Source: Poecilobothrus nobilitatus (taxonomy: Eukaryota; Arthropoda; Insecta; Diptera; Dolichopodidae). From it: DNA of 64,000 nucleotides. The position numbers were made by a program, and so were the translations under genes. A model generated the notes under the pieces. It was not told the origin of the DNA, ran no database searches, and saw only the letters and a list, made by a program, of their open reading frames with translations. Where the stretch lies: the NCBI GenBank assembly GCA_947095535.1, contig OX352772.1:145867447-145931446 (forward strand), in the 5' to 3' direction. The stretch's first letter is position 1. The number at the start of each line of letters is the position of its first letter. Shown in pieces: positions 20,150 to 29,859 of this stretch.

Positions 20150-20824
20150 ATGTTTTTTCACCCATTTACAATGATGGTGGCTGGGCCAACTTGTTGTGGA
20201 AAAACTACTTTTATTCATAACCTAATAAAATTAAAAAATAAAATCATACATCCGCAAATCAATAAAATTATTTGGTGTAACCCAGATAAAAATGCAGTAC
20301 CGAATGATATAACAGATCTTGAGTATAGCAACAGTATTTCTTATTTTAGTGATAATAGAAACTCTGTATTAATTGTGATAGATGATATGATGTTAAATTC
20401 TTATGATAGACATGTCTGCAAACTATTTACTAGAGGATCACATCATAGAAATTTATCGGTAATATTTGTAACCCAAAATATATTTCATCAAGGTAAATTT
20501 TCCAGAGATATTTCACTGAATTGCAAATACATAATTCTTTTTAAGAATCCTAGAGATAAATCACAGATATTACCATTAGCCAGTCAAATATATCCGAATC
20601 AGGTCAAGGAATTTGAGAAAGTATATAATGAAGTAACATCTAAGCCATATGGTAATATATTAATAGATCTTACTCAAGAAGTTAATGATTTATTTAGATT
20701 GAGAAGTGACATTTTCGAGCAAGATTGGTGTTATTGTACAACAAATCAGTTGGAACAATGTGCAAAAGAATATGAAACGATTGAAAATCAACCCACATAT
20801 ATTGCACCTGTTAAAAAATTTTAA
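20150..20824 (+). CDS. Packaging ATPase, element B unit 2 copy
   Basis: Intact 224 residues. Walker A GPTCCGKT lies near residues 12-19 and Walker B VLIVIDDMM near 80; GSHHRNLSVIFVTQN provides the sensor-like motif, followed by FKNPRDKSQ. This is the compact FtsK/HerA-type ATPase of Polintons and adintoviruses, which packages DNA into the prohead. The C-terminus overlaps the next gene. It is unlike the element A ATPase beyond the Walker motifs. Confidence 0.9.
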   Translation: MFFHPFTMMVAGPTCCGKTTFIHNLIKLKNKIIHPQINKIIWCNPDKNAVPNDITDLEYSNSISYFSDNRNSVLIVIDDMMLNSYDRHVCKLFTRGSHHRNLSVIFVTQNIFHQGKFSRDISLNCKYIILFKNPRDKSQILPLASQIYPNQVKEFEKVYNEVTSKPYGNILIDLTQEVNDLFRLRSDIFEQDWCYCTTNQLEQCAKEYETIENQPTYIAPVKKF

Positions 20825-21095
20825 ACCGAAATTCCAAAGAGTTATTATAAAACATTGTGAACCAGATGTAATTAAAACAATTTGTGAAATATCGTTAAAT
20901 ATTTTAAATGGTAACTGTAAGTTGAATAAAAAAACAAAAAATCAATTAAAAAGACATAAAAGGCAGTTAAGATTACTCATTTGTTATAAAAAATCAATAA
21001 ATAATAAACGAAAAATTATTGTTCAAAAAGGAGGATTTTTACCTACTCTTCTTGGTGCAGTTCTTTCAGCGTTGATTAGAAATCTTATAAAATGA
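20772..21095 (+). CDS. Small basic protein with hydrophobic GGFLP tail, unit 2 copy
   Basis: Start chosen at the ATG at 20772 (MKRLKIN), overlapping the ATPase end in another frame; a start further upstream would lie deep in the ATPase. The protein is Lys/Arg-rich with ICEISLNILNGNC and ends KGGFLPTLLGAVLSALI, a membrane-active-looking tail common in Polintons. The pattern suggests a DNA-binding or membrane-interacting minor virion protein; this is inference. Confidence 0.7.
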   Translation: MKRLKINPHILHLLKNFKPKFQRVIIKHCEPDVIKTICEISLNILNGNCKLNKKTKNQLKRHKRQLRLLICYKKSINNKRKIIVQKGGFLPTLLGAVLSALIRNLIK

Positions 21096-21775
21096 ATAAT
21101 TCATCATTTAATAAAATGATAATTCTCAAACCGGAAATATATGAAAAACTTAAACAAAATTCTAATTTTGAAATTAATCAATTGGATAAAAATATGAAAA
21201 AAATTATGTTAAATAAGCATTTGACTGATATCCAGAAATGGTATTTTTTACGGCAAAACTTGTTTAAAAAACAAAATCAGAGCAGAACTCTTCCACAAAA
21301 CAGAGAAAAAGGAAAAACGATACTAATGGAATCAAAAAGTACTCAAACACGTGTAAAACCATTACTTAAAGATGCAAAGGTACAATCAGATTCTGTTAAA
21401 TATAGAGACATTAAAATTCAATTCCCTGAGGAAGAAATATATGAGGATACCCCTGATAATGTGCTTGAAAACGAAGAAAATGAAGAAAATGTTTTATCAA
21501 AAACAATGTCTGCTGCAACAGCGGCGAAACGGTTAAGAAATCGAAAATCAATTAGTAGTAAAAATATTCAAATATTTGAAACAGATACTGGTGATATAAT
21601 AACAGTTCCATTAGATAGTCAGTCCACCAACGAAAAAGGAAAAAACTATAAATAGATCTCCAAAACTATAAAAGATCTCTTATTGCGATCAGCGAAAGCA
21701 GGTGATACTCAAACACAACTTAATTTTCCAATTCGTAAAAATAAATCTACAAGTTCATGGACAACGTACAAGTAA
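21092..21775 (+). pseudogene. Acidic/basic morphogenesis protein, unit 2 copy (frameshifted)
   Basis: Starts by a four-base overlap (ATGA) with the previous stop. It is intact through LDKNMKKIM and DIQKWYFLRQ to ETDTGDIITVP. It then loses frame near 21618 by a small deletion and a local duplication of AAAACTATAA. The true tail (SSWTTYK) is in another frame up to 21775. Compare the intact copy at 24325-24999. Confidence 0.75.
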
Positions 21776-21936
21776 ATGATGAATTTTACGTCACATTACT
21801 CAGTGATTCATCTATGAATTTTTACTCCGAAAACACATTATCAACTTTTACGAATAAAATGGATAAATATATGATCGATTCTAATTGGAAAGTTGGTGTA
21901 TCTGAAATATATGCTAATGATTTTATTCCAAATGTC
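21757..21936 (+). pseudogene. Penton N-terminal fragment (unit 2)
   Basis: Same 60-codon fragment as at 18500, cut at the same residue by the start of unit 3. The frame continues into block sequence to 22203 without coding meaning. Confidence 0.85.
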
Positions 21937-22784
21937 TTTTATATTAACAAAAGGAATCCCCTAACGTCAGTTTTGGTTTCTATTTATTTGTTTTTAGATA
22001 TTTTAAAGTTTGTATATTTTTTGCACCTGTTACCACCACAATATTTCATAATTTATAATGATAGAAATCTACATGTGCACACACACACACACATACACAT
22101 ATTTCTGTTTATTTCTTGTGTGATTCAATCGCACATTAATTCATTAATTTATTCAGGTTTATTATTCAAAGAAAACAAAAAAACCACAAAAATAATTCAT
22201 TGAATTGTTCTACTCAAATCATTGTAAAACCTAAATTCAATATAAAGCTTTCTAAAAAAATTAAAAATTGTTTAATTAAAACAATAGAATTTATAATCAA
22301 TATATATTTTTTGAGCTCCTCCAGGCAGCATAACCGTTGAAAAGGCTTTTTATCAAATAATTATAATTTTCCAACAATATAGTATAAACACAAACCAAAA
22401 GTTTCACTTTTTTTATTTTTAAAAATAAACTCTGAAACAAGTTTAAAATTAAGTTCATTAAGCTTTCTTTTTTTTTCTTTTAAAACCATTATTTTAATTT
22501 TTCATATAAACTTTAAATCAAGCTTAGTTCTGAGTTTATTATTTAAAACATTTTTTTTTATTTCAATATTCTTAAACTTTTCATATAAATATTTTAATAC
22601 TAAATTTGTTAGTTAAGACAATTTTTTTTTTTTTTATTGTGTATTTTAGCGGTAAAAAAGCTCCTCCATGCGGCTCCGCCATAGAAAAAGCTTTAAAAAA
22701 GCTCCTACATGCGGCTCTGCCATATCCTTACTACTCATATGATCTATATATTTATGTTACAAATAAAAATTATTTTTTTGTTTT

Positions 22785-23285
22785 TTATTTTAACACGTTT
22801 TCTTTAAGTAAGTACATATAGATATTAAAACTATTTTTAATTGCACATCTTAAACTTGAACTTACATTATGTGTTGGAATAGGACACATAGATTTAAAAT
22901 GTTCAATTTTTAACAATGATGGCATTGTATTGGTTAAATCATTTATTTTAGTACTATCTATGTATTTTTCAAGAAAATTTTTTTTCTGCTTTCCTTTAAC
23001 GTAAATTATATCAGCTGATTGTAAATAGTAATTAAGTATATCCCTCAAACATAAGTATTCTACTGTACCACTATTCCATTTTAATCCATTTATTTTATTT
23101 TCAGAATATTCAATATTGTATTTTGCTTCATGATTAAGTTCTTCTTCGGGGTAAGGCGCTTTAAAATGATATACAATTGGAATTAAACTCCCCTTTTTAA
23201 GAATAGCCAATTCCTTTATAAAATATTGCTTTTCATTTCCTTGTACAAATTGTAAGTCAACAATGAAAATTTGTTGGTTATCCAT
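22785..23285 (-). CDS. Conserved Polinton minus-strand protein, unit 3 copy
   Basis: Intact 166 residues, nearly identical to 19528-20028 (E/G, T/A and K/N changes at scattered places). Same landmarks and orientation. Both copies remain open, so the duplication is recent or both were maintained for a while. Confidence 0.75.
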   Translation of the reverse strand: MDNQQIFIVDLQFVQGNEKQYFIKELAILKKGSLIPIVYHFKAPYPEEELNHEAKYNIEYSENKINGLKWNSGTVEYLCLRDILNYYLQSADIIYVKGKQKKNFLEKYIDSTKINDLTNTMPSLLKIEHFKSMCPIPTHNVSSSLRCAIKNSFNIYMYLLKENVLK

Positions 23286-23382
23286 TATGAATGTTGATGA
23301 ATTAATAACCTTTTGAGTGAATGAAGCGGGACTTTATATTCTCTTTATAGGTTTGCTATCATGAATAATTAATTATTTAATT

Positions 23383-24057
23383 ATGTTTTTTCACCCATTT
23401 ACAATGATGGTGGCTGGGCCAACTTGTTGTGGAAAAACTACTTTTATTCATAACCTAATAAAATTAAAAAATAAAATCATACATCCGCAAATCAATAAAA
23501 TTATTTGGTGTAACCCAGATAAAAATGCAGTACCGAATGATATAACAGATCTTGAGTATAGCAACAGTATTTCTTATTTTAGTGATAATAGAAACTCTGT
23601 ATTAATTGTGATAGATGATATGATGTTAAATTCTTATGATAGACATGTCTGCAAACTATTTACTAGAGGATCACATCATAGAAATTTATCGGTAATATTT
23701 GTAACCCAAAATATATTTCATCAAGGTAAATTTTCCAGAGATATTTCACTGAATTGCAAATACATAATTCTTTTTAAGAATCCTAGAGATAAATCACAGA
23801 TATTACCATTAGCCCGTCAAATATATCCGAATCAGGTCAAGGAATTTGAGAAAGTATATAATGAAGTAACATCTAAGCCATATGGTAATATATTAATAGA
23901 TCTTACTCAAGAAGTTAATGATTTATTTAGATTGAGAAGTGACATTTTCGAGCAAGATTGGTGTTATTGTACAACAAATCAGTTGGAACAATGTGCAAAA
24001 GAATATGAAACGATTGAAAATCAACCCACATATATTGCACCTGTTAAAAAATTCTAA
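23383..24057 (+). CDS. Packaging ATPase, element B unit 3 copy
   Basis: Intact 224 residues, identical in the translated track to the unit 2 copy except one Ser to Arg change (SQIYPN/RQIYPN). Walker A GPTCCGKT and Walker B VLIVIDDMM are present. The conserved TATAAATATAGG upstream is missing here, so expression may be reduced compared with the unit 2 copy. Confidence 0.9.
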   Translation: MFFHPFTMMVAGPTCCGKTTFIHNLIKLKNKIIHPQINKIIWCNPDKNAVPNDITDLEYSNSISYFSDNRNSVLIVIDDMMLNSYDRHVCKLFTRGSHHRNLSVIFVTQNIFHQGKFSRDISLNCKYIILFKNPRDKSQILPLARQIYPNQVKEFEKVYNEVTSKPYGNILIDLTQEVNDLFRLRSDIFEQDWCYCTTNQLEQCAKEYETIENQPTYIAPVKKF

Positions 24058-24328
24058 ACCGAAATTCCAAAGAGTTATTATAAAACATTGTGAACCAGAT
24101 GTAATTAAAACAATTTGTGAAATATCGTTAAATATTTTAAATGGTAACTGTAAGTTGAATAAAAAAACAAAAAATCAATTAAAAAGATATAAAAGGGAGT
24201 TAAGATTACTCATTTGTTATAAAAAATCAATAAATAATAAACGAAAAATTATTGTTCAAAAAGCAGGATTTTTACCTACTCTTCTTGGTGCAGTTCTTTC
24301 AGCGTTGATTAGAAATCTTATAAAATGA
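24005..24328 (+). CDS. Small basic protein with hydrophobic tail, unit 3 copy
   Basis: Same protein as 20772-21095, with a few changes (F/S in the first helix, KGGFLP to KAGFLP). Starts inside the ATPase 3' end and overlaps the next gene by four bases (ATGA), the compact layout of a viral morphogenesis operon-like module. Confidence 0.7.
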   Translation: MKRLKINPHILHLLKNSKPKFQRVIIKHCEPDVIKTICEISLNILNGNCKLNKKTKNQLKRYKRELRLLICYKKSINNKRKIIVQKAGFLPTLLGAVLSALIRNLIK

Positions 24329-24999
24329 ATAATTCATCATTTAATAAAATGATAATTCTCAAACCGGAAATATATGAAAAACTTAAACAAAATTCTAATT
24401 TTGAAATTAACCAATTGGATAAAAATATGAAAAAAATTATGTTAAATAAGCATTTGACTGATATCCAGAAATGGTATTTTTTACGGCAAAACTTGTTTAA
24501 AAAACAAAATCAGAGCAGAACTCTTCCACAAAACAGAGGAAAAGGAAAAACGATACTAATGGAATCAAAAAGTACTCAAACACGTGTAAAACCATTACTT
24601 AAAGATGCAAAGGTACAATCAGATTCTGTTAAATATAGAGACATTAAAATTCAATTCCCTGAGGAAGAAATATATGAGGATACCCCTGATAATTTGCTTG
24701 AAGACGAAGAAAATGAAGAAAATGTTTTATCAAAAACAATGTCTGCTGCAACAGCGGGGAAACGGTTAAGAAAACGAAAATCAATTAGTAGTAAAAATAT
24801 TCAAATATTTGAAACAGATACTGGTGATATAATAACAGTTCCATTAGATAGTCCAAGTCCACCAACGAAAAAGGAAAAAACTATAAATAGATCTCCAAAA
24901 CGTTTATTGCGATCAGCGAAAGCAGATGATACTCAAACACAACTTAATTTTCCAATTCGTAAAAATAAATCTACAAGTTCATGGACAACGTACAAGTAA
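24325..24999 (+). CDS. Acidic/basic morphogenesis protein, intact copy
   Basis: Intact 224 residues. The N-terminus (MIILKPEIYEKL, LDKNMKKIML, DIQKWYFLRQ) is a recognisable Polinton block. The middle is basic with GTILMESK-like linkers; an acidic patch (EDTPDNLLEDEENEE) is followed by RLRKRKSISSK and ETDTGDIITVPLDSP. The last 19 bases overlap the penton gene. Function unknown; charge segregation suggests a scaffold or core protein. Confidence 0.65.
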   Translation: MNNSSFNKMIILKPEIYEKLKQNSNFEINQLDKNMKKIMLNKHLTDIQKWYFLRQNLFKKQNQSRTLPQNRGKGKTILMESKSTQTRVKPLLKDAKVQSDSVKYRDIKIQFPEEEIYEDTPDNLLEDEENEENVLSKTMSAATAGKRLRKRKSISSKNIQIFETDTGDIITVPLDSPSPPTKKEKTINRSPKRLLRSAKADDTQTQLNFPIRKNKSTSSWTTYK

Positions 25000-25941
25000 A
25001 TGATGAATTTTACGTCACATTACTCAGTGATTCATCTATGAATTTTTACTCCGAAAACACATTATCAACTTTTACGAATAAAATGGATAAATATATGATC
25101 GATTCTAATTGGAAAGTTGGTGTATCTGAAATATATGCTAATGATTTTATTCCAAATGTCTATGGTGAGGAATGGGAAAAAAGTACTCAAATATATATCA
25201 CTGGTATGCAGACAAACCGTATTGGTGTTGGGACTACTTATATACCATATAGTAACGATCAAATGATATGCGATTGGAAGGTTCTGTTACTTCCTACTTT
25301 AATTCAAAATATTCGACCATTATTAGGATTTTCAAAAAAAGAAGTTTTACGTCAACTAATTTGGGGTATTTTTAACTTTATAAATGACGATACAAACTAT
25401 GTAATATCAAACAAAGCTGAGGAGTTTCCAAAAACTTTATTATACACTACTATCTGTTTAAGTAAGCCAAAAGTTAACATCAAATTAAGAACAAATTTCA
25501 CTTACAGCTTAGATGGACTTTTAAAAACATGTTTTGATCAAGCTTTCGTAAAATTAACTGACCCTAAAAAATATAAACCTCGAGTAATTGAAGTTTTTAA
25601 ATTGTTTATTGATAGCATGAATTTAATTCCTATAGAGAAACCAGATATGTTTTTATATATACTGCTATTATTGAACCTTGATATTATATATACTGATATT
25701 ATTGATACTGATATTATTACCACAAAATATAGGTGGTAAAAATGTAAGATGTTTAAGAACTGTTAATACAGAAAATGTTTTTACTAACACAGTAAAAGAA
25801 TTTAACATAATTCAATATTGCAATGTTGAAAAATCATTTGATAGTATTTCAATGCTCTTATGTGATAAATATGGTTATAAAATAAATTTTAGTGATAATA
25901 GTATTCCTACAAAAATTGTATTATATTTTAAAAAAGTATAA
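24981..25941 (+). pseudogene. Penton-like minor capsid protein, element B
   Basis: The first frame (to 25739) has DEFYVTLLSDSSMNF, KVGVSEIYANDF and an extended middle. Near 25660-25735 a local expansion of ATACTGATATTATT units shifts the frame. The C-terminal part (NVRCLRTVN, YCNVEKSFDSISMLL, PTKIVLYFKK) finishes at 25941 in another frame. The start and end blocks are those of the adintovirus/Polinton penton, the five-fold vertex protein. The D homologue is at 43669-44552. Confidence 0.8.
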
Positions 25942-25988
25942 ATAAATGTCAGTTTGTAAATTTTAATATTAATTTTATTTTAAACGTA

Positions 25989-26425
25989 ATGGAGAAAGTG
26001 TATTACAGATATTATTTAGTACAATCCGGAAGAGGTCTTGATGACATTGGGCCTTTATTGCATTCTACCATACCTTACCAAAGAGGTCGCGGATTAGGAA
26101 GTTTTTTGGAGGTCTTTTTAAGTATTTGAAACCTATATTTGCTTCAGGTGCTAATATATTTAAAAAAGAGGTCATTAACTCTGGTATTAGCGCTTTATCT
26201 GATATTGCATCAGGGGCAAATGCAAAGGAAGTTGTTCAAGATAGAGGTAAAGAAATTATGAAAAATGTAAGACGCGGAGCTGTTAGGAAGCTTAATGAAA
26301 TGTATGGATCTGGTAAAAGAAAAAGGAAAACTATAAAAAGACTTAACATTGGCAATTCAAATTATTCTATGTCAAAACGGCGTAAAGTTAATAAGAAAAA
26401 GAAACTAAAGAAACGATATTTTTAA
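25989..26425 (+). pseudogene. Glycine/arginine-rich minor virion protein, element B
   Basis: The ATG in AATGGAGAAAGTG (near 25989) opens MEKVYYRYYLVQSGRGL. One base is lost near 26105 (in GTTTTTTGGAGG, compared with element D), so the rest, from YLKPIFASG to the end, is in another frame. Later parts: EVINSGISALSDIASG, KNVRRGAVRKLNEMYGSG and a Lys/Arg-rich end. It resembles the pVI/pX-like capsid-internal proteins of Polintons. D homologue: 44599-45036. Confidence 0.65.
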
Positions 26426-26431
26426 CTAATC

Positions 26432-27714
26432 ATGGTGGAATGTATGAAATCTGAATTAGATATTTTTAACACTCAACCTATTCAATCCAGTATTTTACGA
26501 TCTGAGGAGGTTTCTTACAATCCAATTGCTTCCCTAGACAATCCGTCAACAATCGAATTTCTATCATTAGGTCATGGTGATACATATAGAGATTTATCTT
26601 CTGTATATTTACGATTAAAAGTACAAATTTTAAAAAAAGATGGAACTCATTGGAATAATGATAAAGGAACTGATGGAAGACTAATAGCACAACCAAGTGT
26701 TGTTAATAATCTTCTTCACTCTCTAATAAAACAGTGTAATGTACAGGTAAATGGTAAAAATATAACGCCCTCAGACGGTAATTACCACTACAGAGCTTAC
26801 ATTGAATCATTATTAAATTATGGTACAGATGCAGCAACAACACATTTGGAATGTGCCGGTTGTAATCTGGATAAACCAAATATAGCAAAATTTGACAATG
26901 TTAGTTCAAAGGAACGCCAAAAAGCTTACCAAAATAGCAATGTTGTAAAGCTTATGGGCAAATTACATGTAGATATGTTCAATCAGCCAACTCTTCTGAT
27001 AAATAATGTTGATGTTAGAATAGTTTTAACATTAGAAAAACCAGATTTTTTCTTTTTCGGAGATGATTCTGATGAATCTCAATCAAAAATTGTAGAAGCA
27101 ACATTGTTTATGAGACATGCAACTATTAATCCTAGTGTATTATTAGCACATAATGCTGTTATTGAGAAGTCGAACGCCAAATATAATTATAAACGGGTAG
27201 AAGTAAAAACTTTTACGATTCCTTCTAATAGTAGAACTATTTCGCTTGATAATGTATTTATTGGGCAGTTACCAAACACGATATTATTTTGTATGACAGA
27301 GAATGCCGGTTACTCTGGAAAAAGATCAAAAAATCTATTTAATTTTAAACACTTTGATATTTCTCAATTCATGTTATATGTAAATGGAGTATAAATACCT
27401 GATACAATAATTGAAACCAGTTTTACGGAAGAAAATATCATACGCTATTTTCTGGTTCAGGCATATATCATAATGATAAAGGTCATCAGATAACAAAATC
27501 TATGTTTAGTAATGGATTCTTTATATTAGCTTTTGATTTAACTCCAGATGCATCAGGAAATGAAGTGTGCCATGGATTACTTAATCAAGGCACTGCCCGA
27601 ATTGAAGCAAGGCTATCAAAACCGCTTCCATCAACTCTATCTGCTTTAGTTTATGGAGAATTTGATGCAAGTTTACAAATTGATAGAAATCGAAATGTGT
27701 TCACAAATCTATAA
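26432..27714 (+). pseudogene. Hexon-like double-jelly-roll major capsid protein, element B
   Basis: The first 320 codons are open. The adintovirus/Polinton MCP start KSELDIFNTQPIQ is followed by TIEFLSLGHGDTYRDL, NNLLHSLIKQCNV, YRAYIESLL and LHVDMFNQPTLLIN. A CAA to TAA change at 27392-27394 (after YVNGV) ends the frame, and a small deletion near 27435 shifts it. The last part (SNGFFILAFDLTPDAS, ARIEARLSKPL) ends at 27714. The D copy at 45039-46334 is a close homologue. It would form the capsid shell. Confidence 0.85.
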
Positions 27715-27748
27715 ATTGCTTAAGACTTGAATTTGAGTATTTGTTAAG

Positions 27749-28084
27749 ATGTCATTAACCTATGCACTTGTAGATGTAACATTTTGTTGTGATGATAAAA
27801 ACAACTTATTCGCGAAAGATATTTGCTTACTTGGAATTAAAGAACCTTTTAAAAAATTAATAAAAGAGTTTACATACAAATTTCCAACAAAAGAACTTTT
27901 AAATTATCATCTTGAAAATTATACTTTTGGAACTGTTCACAATAATAAAATAAATAACGATCTTAGACAGGTATTGGAGAAATTTGATATTATTATAACA
28001 AATGAAAAAATAAAAAAAGATTTCTTAATAAATTACACTAACGAAATAAGTAAAGTGTATGATTTAAGTAAATTTGATTCATGA
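27749..28084 (+). CDS. Second member of the VD...KE(I)CL family (possible paralogue)
   Basis: Intact 111 residues. It opens with ALVDVTFCCDDKNNLFAKDICLLG and continues with EFTYKFPTKELL, NDLRQVLEKFDI and IKKDFLINYTNEISKVYDL. The order of blocks parallels the minus-strand family (VDLQF...FIKELAIL...KKNFLEKYID...INDL), suggesting an ancient paralogue on the opposite strand of the same element. The D homologue starts at 46372. It overlaps the protease start by four bases (ATGA). Function unknown. Confidence 0.6.
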   Translation: MSLTYALVDVTFCCDDKNNLFAKDICLLGIKEPFKKLIKEFTYKFPTKELLNYHLENYTFGTVHNNKINNDLRQVLEKFDIIITNEKIKKDFLINYTNEISKVYDLSKFDS

Positions 28085-28562
28085 ATATTTTAGAATTAAC
28101 TAATATATTAAGATGTAACAAATACACAAACAAATTTTTGAAAGGAGTTTTTGCTTTGGATAAATTACCTAATATAGTTGAAAGGCCAACATTCATGATT
28201 GTAAACACTGATAAAGCCAAAGATCCTGGAACACATTGGTTAGTTATTTTTATTCCAATGGTTGTATAGAATATATTGATTCTTACGGTGGCACACCAGA
28301 TAAACCAGAAATTCTTAATTATTTAAAAAACCAATGCATAATATTTAATGATATACAATTACAAAGTAACTTTTCAGATGTATGTGGACAATATTGTTGT
28401 GTTTACGCTTGGTGTAAGTGTAATAATATAAGTATGAATAAATTTTTAACACAATTTAGTAGTGTTAGTTATATCCATAATGATAATCTAATTTTAAAAC
28501 TTTATAACAGCATATTTGGGAAAAAGTATATTCAGAGCTGTGTTTCTAAACAAAAAATATAA
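28081..28562 (+). pseudogene. Adenain-type cysteine protease, element B
   Basis: The N-terminal frame (FLKGVFALDKLP, then PGTHWLVIFIP with the catalytic His) breaks near 28255. The other frame carries IEYIDSYGG (acidic residue) and DVCGQYCCVY (catalytic Cys). All three landmarks survive across the single frameshift. It would cleave capsid precursors. It follows the VD...KE gene directly. Confidence 0.8.
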
Positions 28563-28637
28563 ATATATATATCTAAAATATTGCGGTTTTTTAACTCATT
28601 TTAAAACAACTGTGAGAGGAATAGTATCATATACAAT

Positions 28638-29159
28638 ATGTTATTGGCCTATACCTACTTTTTAAACGAAGCACATACGGTAAAAATTGTTGTTGGTTTT
28701 CATACAGAATTAATAGAAGCAACAATTTCATTACACCGCATTGGAAAAAAATTAATGTTTATTACTTATGAAGATTGGTTGGAATTTTATCAGCAATATC
28801 ATCTACATCCTAAAAATAAAGTTTCCTGCTTACAATTTGGTATAAAAGCTGGAAAACCACGGTCATTTGTACTAAAAGATGAGGAAATTGATAAATTTCG
28901 TAATCTATTTAATTTTATCCACTTAGTAATGGTTTACAACAAAAATGCTGAAGGATGTGTAAAAGAATACGTAAGAAAATATATTAGAACGTGTGTGGAA
29001 AACCAGCAAACTATATTAAAAGATGAAATATACATTCCATTAAACCGGTTTAATGTTCAATGTAATTATTCTAGATTATTTTTTGAGATTCCATTTTTAT
29101 TAAAAAAATTAATAGATAAATATTTAAATATAAATCAAGAGAATAAAATGTTAGAATAA
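28638..29159 (+). CDS. Unknown conserved protein
   Basis: Intact 173 residues. Notable: MLLAYTYFLN at the start, KVSCLQFGIKAGKP, EEIDKFRNLFNFI, and the C-terminal NVQCNYSRLFFEIPFLLKK. Element D keeps only the two ends at 47114-47271 (LSYAYFLN... and the Cys/Phe-rich tail) with the middle deleted. No known domain or membrane segment is evident. TTGCGGTTTTTTAA lies 58 bases upstream. Confidence 0.55.
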   Translation: MLLAYTYFLNEAHTVKIVVGFHTELIEATISLHRIGKKLMFITYEDWLEFYQQYHLHPKNKVSCLQFGIKAGKPRSFVLKDEEIDKFRNLFNFIHLVMVYNKNAEGCVKEYVRKYIRTCVENQQTILKDEIYIPLNRFNVQCNYSRLFFEIPFLLKKLIDKYLNINQENKMLE

Positions 29160-29205
29160 GATTAAACTGTAAAATAAATTTATAATAAAAAATTTTAAAT
29201 AAACT

Positions 29206-29397
29206 TTATTTACTTTTGTTTTTACAATTACAATAAAATATGGCAATAGCAAAAACAACACAATAAATAAACAAAAATGTAAAAAATAATATTAAACATC
29301 TACAATAATACGGATATAATGTGGTTGGTTGCAAATTCTCTTTATCATTGTTCAAAGATTCAGAAACTTGCCCTCTTTCTACAAAATTACTGTCCAT
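29206..29397 (-). CDS. Small single-pass membrane protein
   Basis: Intact 63 residues: polar N-terminus (FVERGQVSESLNNDKEN), then one hydrophobic segment, residues ~35-58 (LILFFTFLFIYCVVFAIAIFY), ending in a Cys/Lys tail (CNCKNKSK). It sits where element D has a minus-strand acidic gene (47364-47581), but the sequences are not similar. It could act in membrane interaction or lysis; this is speculation. Confidence 0.45.
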   Translation of the reverse strand: MDSNFVERGQVSESLNNDKENLQPTTLYPYYCRCLILFFTFLFIYCVVFAIAIFYCNCKNKSK

Positions 29398-29571
29398 TTG
29401 AAATGTTAAAATGTTGAATAACTAGACTTTTTGAGAAAATTAAGTATTTTTTTTTTTTTTTATTAATTTGCAGTGTTACTAAAATTAGAACTGACAACTG
29501 ACTGAATAAAAATTCAAATTTTGAAAAGGTATAAAAAGAATGCATTATCTTTATTGGTATTTATTTTAAGA

Positions 29572-29859
29572 ATGGATGTGAAAGATTTCTTAGAAAAATA
29601 CTCATTTACATTATTAGATGAACACAAAACTTATATTTCAAATTTATACAATTATTTAGAAAAATTTTTTGGTAAAGAACAGTACAGTTCCAAATATGGT
29701 ACACATTTTAGTTGCTGTCCTTGGGCTTATAATAATTGTACGTCAGGGCCTGACACTTGTGAATGCTATTTTGTAGAAAAATATAACAAAGAATTAGAAA
29801 AGTTAATTAAATGGTATAAGCATAATGTGAAAAGCTCAAATTGTAATGGAAATTCATAG
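29572..29859 (+). CDS. Small Cys-containing protein before integrase, element B
   Basis: Start taken at the ATG at 29572 (MDVKDFLEKY) rather than 29521. The middle has FSCCPWAYNNC and GPDTCECYFVEK, matching the layout of 14414-14707 in element A. Seven cysteines in ~95 residues suggest metal binding. Its 3' end overlaps the integrase region. Intact; function unknown. Confidence 0.55.
   Translation: MDVKDFLEKYSFTLLDEHKTYISNLYNYLEKFFGKEQYSSKYGTHFSCCPWAYNNCTSGPDTCECYFVEKYNKELEKLIKWYKHNVKSSNCNGNS

Larger units (their letters stand above)
18680..21936 (+). repeat. Tandem unit 2 of the element B left module (about 3.26 kb)
   Basis: The unit starts at the junction inside the penton gene. It contains the block with a CA microsatellite, the GC-rich GCGGCTCCGCC motif repeated (about 19400-19470), the minus-strand conserved gene, ATPase, small basic gene, acidic gene and penton start. 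Unit 3 from 21937 has the same order and near-identical sequence. Unit length is 3257 bases. Confidence 0.9.
21937..25151 (+). repeat. Tandem unit 3 of the element B left module, continuing into the full element
   Basis: Same order as unit 2. Past about 25152 the sequence runs on into the complete penton gene instead of a new junction, so this is the unit attached to the rest of element B. It differs from unit 2 by scattered substitutions and a ~36-base deletion before the ATPase. Confidence 0.9.
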
